Assembly: GCA_020025965.1 (NCBI GenBank)
Contig: JAHHRG010000032.1
Span: forward strand, 1 to 21,910
Source of the DNA: Sutterella sp.
GTDB taxonomy: Bacteria; Pseudomonadota; Gammaproteobacteria; Burkholderiales; Burkholderiaceae_F
Direction of reading: 5' to 3'
Length of the DNA: 21,910 nucleotides
A program made the translations under genes and the position numbers. The notes under the pieces were generated by a model. The model ran no database searches and was not told the origin of the DNA. It was given only the letters and a program-made list of their open reading frames with translations. Positions 15,437 to 21,910 of the stretch are shown piece after piece (the first letter of the stretch is position 1; every line of letters starts with the position of its first letter).

Positions 15437-15880
15437 TTAGTGACCGCAGCAGCCGCAGGCTTCCTTCTTGATGGAGCGGATGAACCAGAGCTGCTTGGCA
15501 TAGTAGCCGAGGTAGCCTTCAAAGAGAGCCTGAACCTGAGCGTCGTCGGCCGCAACGGCTTCAAGACGGATATTCTTGGCGAGTTCGTTCATGGTCTTCA
15601 TGTCGGCTTCGACGATGTCGAGCACTTCTTCGACCGTGAAGTCACGGGCGTCGAGTTCTTCGAGCGTGGCGGCTTCAAGGTACTGGCTCATACGAACGAG
15701 CGGCATTTCACCCTTCATCTTCATGACTTCGGCAACGGCGTCGTACTGTTCGAACACTTCGTCATAGAGCGTTTCGGTGAAATTGTGGAGAGCCACAAAC
15801 TGCGGGCCGGTCACGTTCCAGTGAAGGTTGTGAAGCTTGAAGAGCCAGAGACCGAGATTGGCGAGATAAACGTTCTGCAT
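15437..15880 (-). CDS. Dps-family ferritin-like protein, copy 1
   Basis: A 147-residue Dps-type mini-ferritin that would oxidise Fe2+ with peroxide and store iron. Ferroxidase ligands are all in place with Dps spacing: His20, His32, Glu36 (Asp in E. coli), Asp47 and Glu51, within HWNVTGPQF and DEVFEQYDAVAE. There is almost no N-terminal tail before helix A, so the lysine-rich DNA-binding tail of E. coli Dps is missing. The C-terminus is odd: it ends KKEACGCCGH, with three cysteines and a histidine. AGGAG stands 7 nt before ATG 15880, so I reject the longer frame to 15907. A near-identical paralogue lies upstream with its own promoter and terminator. Confidence 0.88.
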   Translation of the reverse strand: MQNVYLANLGLWLFKLHNLHWNVTGPQFVALHNFTETLYDEVFEQYDAVAEVMKMKGEMPLVRMSQYLEAATLEELDARDFTVEEVLDIVEADMKTMNELAKNIRLEAVAADDAQVQALFEGYLGYYAKQLWFIRSIKKEACGCCGH

Positions 15881-15963
15881 TTTTTTGCTCCTATCTAAAG
15901 GGGGCATTGTTGTAAGGGGTACTAGCGGAAGCCTCCGATTCTTCTATCGGGTACTGCTTCCTG

Positions 15964-16003
15964 ATTGGTAATAATTATACTTAATCAACCAATAAATACC
16001 AAT
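15964..16003 (-). promoter_or_regulatory. Promoter of dps copy 1 with flanking inverted repeat
   Basis: On the minus strand -35 TTGGTA (16002-15997) and a perfect -10 TATAAT (15979-15974) are 17 bp apart. The promoter is bracketed by 7-bp inverted arms ATTGGTA/TACCAAT (16003-15997 and 15970-15964). The -10 area GTATAATTATTACC also resembles a PerR/Fur-type box, which would suit iron or peroxide control, but this is a loose match. Confidence 0.7.
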
Positions 16004-16116
16004 TGTATTTTCTTATGGCCTATTTTCGCCGAAACTATCGTTTTCCGTGTTTTTTCTTCTCGGAGAAGCATTTCGGCAATAGCGACGGTCATTCGATCTT
16101 CGAAAGTCCGGTTAAT

Positions 16117-16157
16117 AAAAAAGGCGCACACGCAGACTTATCCTCTGTGTACGCCTT
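16117..16157 (-). terminator. Intrinsic terminator downstream of dps copy 2
   Basis: On the minus strand AAGGCG...CGCCTT closes a hairpin with one mismatch and a small bulge (16157-16121), followed by TTTTTTATT. It lies about 155 bp after the stop of copy 2, leaving a long 3' untranslated part. Confidence 0.7.
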
Positions 16158-16315
16158 CGTGAGAATCCGATTCTCGGACGCCCTCATTCGTCCTTGAATC
16201 GGACGGTTTTTCATCTCCCCCGCCCCCTTCCGAGAGAGCGAGAGATGCCGACGGTGTGTGAAAAAGTCGGCAGAGTCGGTGACTCAACTAAAAACCGGTT
16301 GTTTCCCGATTGCTC

Positions 16316-16759
16316 TTACTTGCTGCAGCAGCAACCGCATTCCTTGCGGATTGCGCGAAGGAACCAAAGCTGCTTGGCATAGTAAGCAAGATAGCCTTCG
16401 TAGAGACCCTGGACCTGGAAATCGTCGGCTTCGGCCGCTTCGTCACGGATCTGCTTGGCAAGAGCCTGCATCGTCTTCATGTCGGCTTCGACCATATCGA
16501 GCACTTCTTCGACCGAGAAATCGCGGCCGTCGGTTTCTTCGAGCGTGGCGACTTCGAGGTACTGGCTCATGCGAACGAGCGGCATCTTTTCCTGCATCTT
16601 CATGACTTCGGCGACGGCGTCGAACTGTTCGAACACTTCGTCATAAAGAGCTTCGGTGAACTGGTGAACCGGCACGAACTGCTTGCCCGTGACATTCCAG
16701 TGAAGGTTGTGAAGCTTGACGAGCCAGAGACCGAGGTTGGCAAGGTAGACATTCTGCAT
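16316..16759 (-). CDS. Dps-family ferritin-like protein, copy 2
   Basis: A 147-residue paralogue of the next gene downstream: 114 of 147 positions are identical by direct gap-free comparison. Ferroxidase residues His20, His32, Glu36, Asp47 and Glu51 are kept. It also lacks an N-terminal DNA-binding tail. Its C-terminus RKECGCCCSK has four cysteines. The cysteine-rich tail is therefore conserved in kind but not in exact sequence between the copies, and differences concentrate there and in surface helices. AGGAG stands 7 nt before ATG 16759; the longer frame to 16903 would run through the promoter and is rejected. Separate promoters suggest the copies are expressed under different conditions or form mixed shells. 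Confidence 0.88.
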   Translation of the reverse strand: MQNVYLANLGLWLVKLHNLHWNVTGKQFVPVHQFTEALYDEVFEQFDAVAEVMKMQEKMPLVRMSQYLEVATLEETDGRDFSVEEVLDMVEADMKTMQALAKQIRDEAAEADDFQVQGLYEGYLAYYAKQLWFLRAIRKECGCCCSK

Positions 16760-17113
16760 GGTGAATCTCCTGATTTTTTGCTGTGGGTGTGTATGGGGTT
16801 CTTTGCGAACGAAACCGAGAAACTCATTGGAACTTAGCTTCTCGCTATGGATGTCGCGTTCTTCATTGTTGATAATTATATGCAATCGATTCGGTAATTT
16901 CAATTATTTTTACCTAATGAGATGTTAGACGATCACTAAGGTCGATTTTTACCTTTCGGGAACAAAGTTTCGCCCTCGTCACGCGCTACACTTATAGTTT
17001 CAGTCGGTTCTCTTGAAGCGCCGAACGGCGCCGCCCCCAATCTCGGCATTTTCCCTCTTGTTTAGAGCTTCCCGGCGGTTTTCTCATTCTTTCTTTTTTC
17101 GGACACACACATC
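16760..17113. other. Divergent spacer between dps copy 2 and the first EamA gene
   Basis: No gene is visible in these 354 bases. They contain the strong leftward dps promoter (16875-16903) and an untranslated leader of roughly 110 nt. Rightward, a possible -10 TATAGT at 16993-16998 has no good -35. The remainder up to the EamA start is T-rich near 17080-17100 and shows no clear structure. Confidence 0.5.
16875..16903 (-). promoter_or_regulatory. Strong sigma70 promoter of dps copy 2
   Basis: On the minus strand -35 TTGAAA (16903-16898, 5 of 6) and a perfect -10 TATAAT (16880-16875) are separated by exactly 17 bp. As in copy 1 the -10 reads TATAATTAT. Confidence 0.75.
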
Positions 17114-17989
17114 ATGGCTTCCGCGCTTTGGATGCTGCTTGCCGCTTTTCTTTTTGCCGTTTTAGGTGCCTTCGTACAGTTGGCAACGCCCGACATGGGC
17201 ACGATGGGTATCGTTTGCTATCGCGGCATTTTTGCGGTCGTGACGATTTGGGCCTGGGCCGCCTGGGTCGGTCAGTCGGTTAGAACCCGACAATATCGGG
17301 CACACTGCATCCGAAGCTTTCTCGGCGTCCTCTCCATGTCCTTTTGGCTGTGGTCCCTGTCGAAATTGCCGCTCGGCACCTCGATGACACTCACCTATAC
17401 GACACCGCTTTTCATGGCTGCGGGCGTTTTGATTTACGATGCCGTCAAGCACATCCGTCCCGAATGGTCGCTTGCAATCGCTTCCATCGTGGGCTTTGCC
17501 GGCGTTGCAATGGTGATGCAGCCCGAATTTACGACAACGCAGCTGTGGGGCGTGGCCGCCGGGCTCGCGAGTGCGCTCTTGGGGGCCATCACGGCGGTAC
17601 AGATTCGTCAGCTGGCGCAACTTCACGAACCTTCCTGGCGCGTTGTCTTTTACTTTTCCGCGCTTTGTATTCCCGTCGGCCTGATCGGGCACTTCGCCTG
17701 GGAACCGGCGATTCACGTCGATTGGACGACCGTTTGGTATGCCGTCGGCATCGGCCTCTCGGCAACCGTCGCACAGATTGCCGTGACGAAGGCCTGGAGC
17801 GGCGGAAATTTGCTCGTCAATGCAATCGTTCAGTACGCGGGCATTCTTTTCGGCACGGCGATCGGCGCCATTCTCTACGGCGACACGGTATCGCTCAGAG
17901 CAGCCTTGGGTATGCTTATCATTGTTGGCACAGGCGTTTTCGCAACAATGCAAATGAAACACGGGAAAAAGAAAGTCGCATCTCGTTGA
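17114..17989 (+). CDS. EamA/DMT-family transporter, copy 1
   Basis: A 291-residue inner-membrane protein with about ten predicted hydrophobic segments arranged as two EamA halves (about 5-135 and 150-280). It starts in LWMLLAAFLFAVLGAF, with the conserved CYRGIFAVV early in the first half and YGDTVSLRAALGMLII in the second. Such drug/metabolite-type carriers export or exchange small metabolites; the substrate is unknown. It is a tandem duplicate of the next gene (about 62% identity over 287 aligned positions). The ribosome site is weak. A perfect 8-bp hairpin CGCATCTC/GAGATGCG spans the stop codon (17977-17995) but lacks a T-run, so read-through into copy 2 is possible. Confidence 0.85.
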   Translation: MASALWMLLAAFLFAVLGAFVQLATPDMGTMGIVCYRGIFAVVTIWAWAAWVGQSVRTRQYRAHCIRSFLGVLSMSFWLWSLSKLPLGTSMTLTYTTPLFMAAGVLIYDAVKHIRPEWSLAIASIVGFAGVAMVMQPEFTTTQLWGVAAGLASALLGAITAVQIRQLAQLHEPSWRVVFYFSALCIPVGLIGHFAWEPAIHVDWTTVWYAVGIGLSATVAQIAVTKAWSGGNLLVNAIVQYAGILFGTAIGAILYGDTVSLRAALGMLIIVGTGVFATMQMKHGKKKVASR

Positions 17990-18020
17990 GATGCGTTCTC
18001 GCATCGCCCGTTTACCGTTT

Positions 18021-18044
18021 TGTGTAAGAGTCTTCCTTTACACA
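18021..18044. promoter_or_regulatory. Inverted repeat upstream of the second EamA gene
   Basis: TGTGTAA (18021-18027) and TTACACA (18038-18044) form 7-bp arms around a 10-bp centre. A possible -10 TACAAT follows at 18063-18068. The arrangement looks like a repressor or regulator site just upstream of a promoter. It could alternatively form a weak hairpin in a read-through transcript. Confidence 0.4.
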
Positions 18045-18110
18045 AGCTTATCGTGTCAGGCGTACAATTGGATACCCTCGGTCTTAAAAAAATAAGAAGG
18101 TCATTCAATC

Positions 18111-19016
18111 ATGGTCTCATCACTTTGGATGTTATTGTCGGCATTTCTTTTTGCCGTTCTCGGTGCATTCGTACAGTTGGGTACCCCTGACATGGGCACC
18201 ATGGGCATCGTCTGCTACCGCGGGATCTTCGCGGTTGTCCTAATTGCCATTTGGGCCAAATCGACCGGTCGAACACTCGGCACCAAGTATCTTCGTCAGC
18301 ACCTCATTCGCAGTTTCCTGGGTGTCGCCGCCATGGCACTCTGGCTCTTTTCGCTCGCCGCACTTCCTCTCGGTACCGGCATGACGCTCCACTACACGAC
18401 GCCTCTCTTTATGGCTGCGGGTGCCATGATCTTCTCAATGATTCGTCATCAGCCCTGGGAATGGAAATTGGGGCTCTGCTCCCTGATCGGCTTTTTCGGC
18501 GTGTCGCTCGTGATGCAGCCGGAATTCTCGTCCGATCAGATCCTCGCGGCCGTTGCCGGTCTGGCAGGTGCTCTGGTGGCCGCCCTGGTCGGCTTTCAGA
18601 TTCGCAAATTGGCCGAACTCAACGAACCGTCCTGGCGCGTCGTTTATTACTTCTCCTGCATCTGCATTGTTGTGGGCTTCTTCGGCCACGTCGGTTTTGA
18701 GCAGGATCTGCACGTTGATATGGATACCGTCTGGTATGCGCTCGGCATCGGCTTTGCCGCCACCTTTGCACAGCTGTCCGTCACGAAGGCCTACGGTAAA
18801 GGCAATATTGTCCTTTCCGCCATCATGCAGTATTTCGGCATCATCTTCGGGGCTTTGATCGGCGCCTTCCTCTACGGCGACGTTGTCAGTCTTCGTTCCG
18901 CCATCGGCATGCTCATCATCATTGCCGCCGGCGTCTTTGCCTCGCTCTCGATGAAGAAGGGTAAGAAGCGTGAAGCCGGCGAAGTGAACAAACAGGTGAC
19001 GGCCGATCACGACTAA
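18111..19016 (+). CDS. EamA/DMT-family transporter, copy 2
   Basis: A 301-residue paralogue of the preceding gene with the same two-half layout. The opening 40 residues are nearly identical (VQLGTPDMGTMGIVCYRGIF), while segment-connecting loops and the basic C-terminal tail (KKGKKREAGE) differ. The most divergent parts are around residues 45-60 and 110-125, loops that may alter substrate or partner choice. It has its own upstream inverted repeat and candidate -10, and AGAAGG about 10 nt before ATG, so it can be expressed independently. A strong terminator follows. Function beyond small-molecule transport is not readable. Confidence 0.85.
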   Translation: MVSSLWMLLSAFLFAVLGAFVQLGTPDMGTMGIVCYRGIFAVVLIAIWAKSTGRTLGTKYLRQHLIRSFLGVAAMALWLFSLAALPLGTGMTLHYTTPLFMAAGAMIFSMIRHQPWEWKLGLCSLIGFFGVSLVMQPEFSSDQILAAVAGLAGALVAALVGFQIRKLAELNEPSWRVVYYFSCICIVVGFFGHVGFEQDLHVDMDTVWYALGIGFAATFAQLSVTKAYGKGNIVLSAIMQYFGIIFGALIGAFLYGDVVSLRSAIGMLIIIAAGVFASLSMKKGKKREAGEVNKQVTADHD

Positions 19017-19048
19017 ACGGCAAAGAACCGCTTTTAGACGCAAAACTA

Positions 19049-19085
19049 AAGACCTCGTTCGACAACCGGACGAGGTCTTTTCTTT
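19049..19085 (+). terminator. Intrinsic terminator after the EamA pair
   Basis: AAGACCTCGT (19049-19058) pairs perfectly with ACGAGGTCTT (19070-19079) over an 11-nt loop and is followed by a T-rich tail. It lies between two convergent genes and probably serves both directions. Confidence 0.75.
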
Positions 19086-19100
19086 TGCGGGTCTCTCCGA

Positions 19101-19586
19101 TCAGAAGACGATTTCCATGTCGTACCAGACGGCACCGCCGTGCTCGGACTTCGAGACGCCCTTCAAGACGAAGCCGTATCCGGCGTAATAGTCAATCAGG
19201 ACTTCCTTGCAGGTGAGAATGACGCCCTTGCGGCCTTCTTTCTTCGCCTTTTCGATAAAGGCTTTCATGATGGCCGGTGCAACCCCCTTGCCTCTGGCTT
19301 CCGGCAACGCGCAAAAGCCGAAGATCGACTGCCAGGCGCCCTTGGGATCGTGAAGCGTGGCATCCTCGAACATCACGTCTTCGATCGTGCGCGAATCGGT
19401 CACCATACCGTCAATCAAAGCAACCGGGCGGCCGTCGTCGCAAGCGAGAAGAAAGCAGTCGGCAAAAACCGCCAAACGCTTTTCAAAACTCTCGCGCGTC
19501 GCCTTTTCTTCAGGCGGAAAGCTCGCGGCTTCAATGGCGGTGAGGATATCAAGGTCAGCTAAGGTCGCTTCACGGATGGTCAGCAT
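19101..19586 (-). CDS. GNAT-family N-acetyltransferase
   Basis: A 161-residue single-domain acetyltransferase. The acetyl-CoA binding motif A is FCALPEARGKGVAPAIM (92-108, core R-G-K-G), followed by the beta-bulge strand GVILTCKEVLIDYYAGYGFV, where the Tyr pair typical of GNAT catalysis sits. The N-terminal ASFPPEEKAT resembles the entrance of arylalkylamine-type acetyltransferases, so an amine or amino acid substrate is plausible but not proven. It is divergent from the dihydrouridine synthase gene, and both share a 100-bp promoter region with a perfect leftward TATAAT (19624-19619). It converges on the EamA pair across a terminator. Confidence 0.82.
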   Translation of the reverse strand: MLTIREATLADLDILTAIEAASFPPEEKATRESFEKRLAVFADCFLLACDDGRPVALIDGMVTDSRTIEDVMFEDATLHDPKGAWQSIFGFCALPEARGKGVAPAIMKAFIEKAKKEGRKGVILTCKEVLIDYYAGYGFVLKGVSKSEHGGAVWYDMEIVF

Positions 19587-19618
19587 AAAAAATGTCCGAA
19601 AGAAGTGAGAAAACTTCG

Positions 19619-19645
19619 ATTATAGACACGCGCTTTCTGTACAAT
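19619..19645. promoter_or_regulatory. Overlapping divergent -10 boxes
   Basis: Leftward TATAAT (19624-19619) would serve the acetyltransferase, and rightward TACAAT (19640-19645) the dihydrouridine synthase. Neither has a clear -35 at the ideal distance. The boxes lie about 20 bp apart, so the two polymerases would compete. Confidence 0.35.
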
Positions 19646-19686
19646 GGCCGCTTTCCTTTTAGACACCTCGATCCGAGAGTTTTTCA

Positions 19687-20679
19687 ATGACTGTCTCCGC
19701 TTCCGCTCTTCCCCTTCATGTTGCCCCGATGGAAGGCCTGACCGGCCACGTCTGGCGACGCGTGCACGCGCGACATTTCGGCGGTGCCGACAGCTATTGG
19801 ATTCCCTTTGTCACTCCGACGCGAGAACCGCGTTTCACGGATCGTCAGATGCGCGAACTGACGCCGGCCGTTAACGTCGGTTTCCGTACCGTCCCGCAGC
19901 TTCTGACTCGCCGCCCGCAGGACTTTATCTGGGCCGCGAAGGCCTTGGCCGACTTGGGTTACGACGAAGTGAACCTCAATCTCGGCTGTCCCGCAGGAAC
20001 CGTCGTTGCCAAAGGCAAAGGTTCCGGCTTCTTGCGTGAGCCCGAAGCCTTGGACGACTTTCTCAACGCCATCTTTTCGGCCAACATTCCCATTCCGATT
20101 TCCGTCAAAACGCGCGTAGGCTTCGCCAACGAAGACGAATTCGACCGGCTGGTGACGATCTATAACCGTTACCCCATGAAGTCCCTCACGGTCCATCCGC
20201 GTTTGAAGGCCGACCTCTACAAAGGCAGCGTGCGTCTCGAAACGCTCGATCGTTTGTACCCGCAGATGAAGATGCCGCTCATTTATAACGGCGACATCGT
20301 CACGGCCGAGGATGCGAACAAGATCGCCGCGCGTTATCCCGCGCTCGACTCTCTCATGATCGGCCGCGCTCTCATTGCCGACCCCGCGCTCATGCGCAAG
20401 ATCAAAGGCGGGGAACCGGCGACCCGTGAAGAACTTCGAGCCTTTACGGAAGATCTCTACGAATCTTTTGTCATCGCTTTTGAAAACCGAAAGAATTCGA
20501 TGATGCGCATGAAGGAATACTGGTTCTATCAGCTCAACCTCTTTGAAGGAAGCGAAAAGAAAGGCAAGGCCATTTTCAAGTCGAAGACTTTCGACGACTT
20601 CAAAGCGGCGGAGAATGCGATTTTTGACGAACTCCCGATGCGAGAACACGCCGTCTGCGGCTGGTACAAGTCCCTCTAA
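19687..20679 (+). CDS. tRNA-dihydrouridine synthase family protein
   Basis: A 330-residue FMN-dependent TIM-barrel enzyme that reduces uridine to dihydrouridine in tRNA. Visible features are the FMN-binding start VAPMEGLT (12-19), the catalytic Cys101 in NLNLGCPAGTVV, Lys141 in SVKTRVG, His170 in LTVHPR, the NGDI loop (201-204) and IGRALIADP (225-233). The C-terminal helical domain (about 245-330) is shorter and less basic than in DusA. The GCPAGTVVAKGKGSGFL version differs from classical DusA, DusB and DusC, so I do not assign a subtype. The ribosome site is weak (GAG before ATG). It stands alone, with a DASS transporter gene following after 140 bp. Confidence 0.88.
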   Translation: MTVSASALPLHVAPMEGLTGHVWRRVHARHFGGADSYWIPFVTPTREPRFTDRQMRELTPAVNVGFRTVPQLLTRRPQDFIWAAKALADLGYDEVNLNLGCPAGTVVAKGKGSGFLREPEALDDFLNAIFSANIPIPISVKTRVGFANEDEFDRLVTIYNRYPMKSLTVHPRLKADLYKGSVRLETLDRLYPQMKMPLIYNGDIVTAEDANKIAARYPALDSLMIGRALIADPALMRKIKGGEPATREELRAFTEDLYESFVIAFENRKNSMMRMKEYWFYQLNLFEGSEKKGKAIFKSKTFDDFKAAENAIFDELPMREHAVCGWYKSL

Positions 20680-20773
20680 CGGGTCTTTCTCACCCCTCCA
20701 TTCGTTTTATCAGAAAAACTAAGTAGTTCTAGCAATTGTTGCGAACAACCTTCTCGTTTTAGTATTGAAGTGA

Positions 20774-20814
20774 AGGCGCTCCGTTTTCGAGCGCCTCCCT
20801 CAACGGGAAGGAGG
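20774..20814 (+). promoter_or_regulatory. Structured leader with possible Shine-Dalgarno masking before the DASS gene
   Basis: AGGCGCTC (20774-20781) pairs perfectly with GAGCGCCT (20789-20796). CCTCC at 20794-20798 is complementary to GGAGG at 20810-20814, the ribosome binding site of the next gene. The two helices overlap at 20794-20796, so they could compete. The ribosome site AAGGAGG (20808-20814), 5 nt from ATG, is otherwise near-perfect. Confidence 0.4.
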
Positions 20815-20819
20815 TTTCT

Positions 20820-21910
20820 ATGTCTCAATCGAGTATTGAGATCGGTGCGGTCTCGCAACGCTGGAAATTCTGGGCACTGTTGGCCGGCCCGCTCTTGGGG
20901 CTTTTGACCTTCTGGCTATTGCCCGACTCTTACGAATCCGTCACCTCGCTGGGGAGAGAGGTGGCGTTCGGCTACGAAGGCAAAGCCTGCTTGGGCGTCA
21001 CTGTCTGGATGGCCGTGTGGTGGTTTACGGAAGCACTTCCGATTGCGGCCACAGCACTCTTGCCTCTCATGGCCTACCCGATTTTGCAGATCACCACGCC
21101 GCAACAGGCCATGGTGAATTACGCCTCGAGCACCATCTTCCTTTTCTTAGGCGGTTTCCTTTTGGCGGCCGGCATTCACCGCTGGCACCTGGATCGGCGC
21201 ATTGCGCTGCTGACGCTGAGTTTCTTCGGCACCAAACCTTCGCAAATGATCTTGGGGCTGATGACCGCCACGGCTTTCCTCTCTGCCTGGGTCTCCAACA
21301 CCGCCACGGTCGCCATGATGGTTCCGATTGCCATTTCGGTTCTGGGCGTCATCCGCTCGGCGCAAAAAAACGAGACGCCGACACCGGAAGAGAAAAACTT
21401 CGGCATTGCAGTCCTGTTGGCCATTGCCTTCTCGGCCTCGATCGGCGGGATGAGCACCCTGATCGGTTCGCCTCCAAACGGCATTTTCGTTCGATTCATG
21501 GAGCAGACCTACGGCAAGGTCATTACCTTTACGGAATGGATGACCGTCGCTCTTCCCGTTGTCGTCTGCCTCTTGCCCGCCTGCTACCTTCTTCTGACGA
21601 AAGTCGTCTTCCCCTGCAAGATCGACGGCATTCCGGGCGGTCGCGAATGGGTGCGCGACGAACTCTTGAAATTGGGCGTGATGACCCGCGGCGAAAAAAT
21701 CGTCTTGGCCGTCTTTACTGTTGCGGCGCTCATGTGGATTTTCGGTCCCTGGATACGTGGGTTCGAAGTGAACGGCGCCCGTCCTTTTGCGCCCTTGCGT
21801 GACGAAATCATCGCCATGTGCGCAGGGATGGCCCTTTTTGTGTTACCCGTGGACATTGACCGTCACATCCATGCGCTTGACTGGCAATCCGCCAAAGACG
21901 TGGTTGCCTG
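20820..21910 (+). CDS. DASS-family (SLC13) sodium:dicarboxylate/sulfate symporter, 3' truncated by window end
   Basis: 363 residues are visible and the frame is open at the end. The protein has many hydrophobic segments with the DASS pattern: LPIAATALLPLMAYP near the start, the Na+/substrate motif Ser159-Asn160-Thr161 in WVSNTATVAMMVPIA, and SIGGMSTLIGSPPNGI (207-222). Full members are about 450-500 residues, so the second SNT half is missing only because of the window edge. Members import succinate, malate, citrate or sulfate with Na+. The substrate is not decided by what is visible, though C4-dicarboxylate would fit an asaccharolytic gut bacterium. AAGGAGG lies 5 nt before ATG. Confidence 0.85.
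   Translation, partial: MSQSSIEIGAVSQRWKFWALLAGPLLGLLTFWLLPDSYESVTSLGREVAFGYEGKACLGVTVWMAVWWFTEALPIAATALLPLMAYPILQITTPQQAMVNYASSTIFLFLGGFLLAAGIHRWHLDRRIALLTLSFFGTKPSQMILGLMTATAFLSAWVSNTATVAMMVPIAISVLGVIRSAQKNETPTPEEKNFGIAVLLAIAFSASIGGMSTLIGSPPNGIFVRFMEQTYGKVITFTEWMTVALPVVVCLLPACYLLLTKVVFPCKIDGIPGGREWVRDELLKLGVMTRGEKIVLAVFTVAALMWIFGPWIRGFEVNGARPFAPLRDEIIAMCAGMALFVLPVDIDRHIHALDWQSAKDVVA

Larger units (their letters stand above)
15881..16315. other. Gene-free spacer between the two dps genes
   Basis: No gene is visible in these 435 bases. From right to left they hold a roughly 155-bp 3' region of copy 2 with several small hairpins, its terminator (16117-16157), about 110 bp of plain AT-rich sequence, and the promoter of copy 1 (15974-16002). 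Perfect hairpin arms in the 3' region are GAGAAT/ATTCTC (16161-16175), TGCCGAC/GTCGGCA (16246-16272) and GAGTC/GACTC (16273-16285). Confidence 0.55.

Noticed and set aside
16189..16211. CGTCC/GGACG hairpin followed by GTTTTT on the plus strand, as the end of a small RNA
   Set aside because: The stem is only 5 bp and no plus-strand promoter or gene is visible before it in the dps spacer, so I do not call it.
16760..16903. 48-residue N-terminal extension of dps copy 2
   Set aside because: It would start inside the -35 box of the promoter. AGGAG marks ATG 16759, and copy 1 starts at the matching residue.
17977..17995. Perfect hairpin over the stop of EamA copy 1 as a terminator
   Set aside because: It is not followed by a T-run. 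It may slow decay or ribosomes, but it does not qualify as an intrinsic terminator.
1..21910. Mobile elements, CRISPR arrays, tRNA or rRNA genes
   Set aside because: I saw no transposase or integrase motifs, no regularly spaced repeat array and no tRNA-like cloverleaf or rRNA sequence in the reading.

Overview
The window looks like a chromosomal segment of a gut-type betaproteobacterium of the Sutterellaceae/Burkholderiales. This is an inference from content. It carries a Bug-type tripartite tricarboxylate receptor (a family expanded in Betaproteobacteria), menaquinone genes menB/menE, a DsbI-type oxidoreductase, an AspT/YidE-type exchanger and C4-dicarboxylate/betaine-type transporters, with no carbohydrate uptake genes. 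Base composition is moderately GC-rich and fairly even; the intergenic regions are clearly AT-rich. No transposase, integrase, CRISPR array, tRNA or rRNA was recognised.

Region 1 (1-5812, + strand) is a tight five-gene operon that I read as part of an aryl polyene (APE) type pathway. It encodes a ketosynthase fused to a hot-dog domain (ApeO+ApeP-like), a FabG-type ketoreductase (ApeQ-like), a second FabF-type ketosynthase (ApeR-like), a 4'-phosphopantetheinyl transferase and a SAM methyltransferase. The order KS, DH, KR, KS matches apeO-P-Q-R, with the first two fused. Acyl carrier proteins, the aryl starter ligase, the chain-length factor and export genes are not in view. The operon has its own AT-rich leader, with a credible promoter and a perfectly abutting 12-bp tandem repeat over the -35 box.

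Region 2 (5914-10595, - strand) holds an AspT/YidE-family exchanger, dsbI and a BetT-like BCCT transporter. The 5' side of the BCCT gene contains a structured stretch ending in an intrinsic terminator before the gene begins. This is a candidate attenuator, riboswitch or small RNA.

Region 3 (11028-15281) is a divergent unit. A Bug/TctC substrate-binding protein, menB and menE run leftwards as one operon, and a TetR/AefR-like regulator runs rightwards. A cluster of five GTAC tetramers, including a perfect palindrome, lies between them and is a likely operator.

Region 4 (15437-16759, - strand) contains two tandem Dps-family ferritins of identical length (about 78% identical), each with a strong sigma70 promoter and an unusual cysteine-rich C-terminal tail.

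Region 5 (17114-21910) holds two tandem EamA (DMT) transporters (about 62% identical), a GNAT acetyltransferase on the opposite strand, a tRNA-dihydrouridine synthase and the 5' part of a DASS-family symporter cut by the window end.
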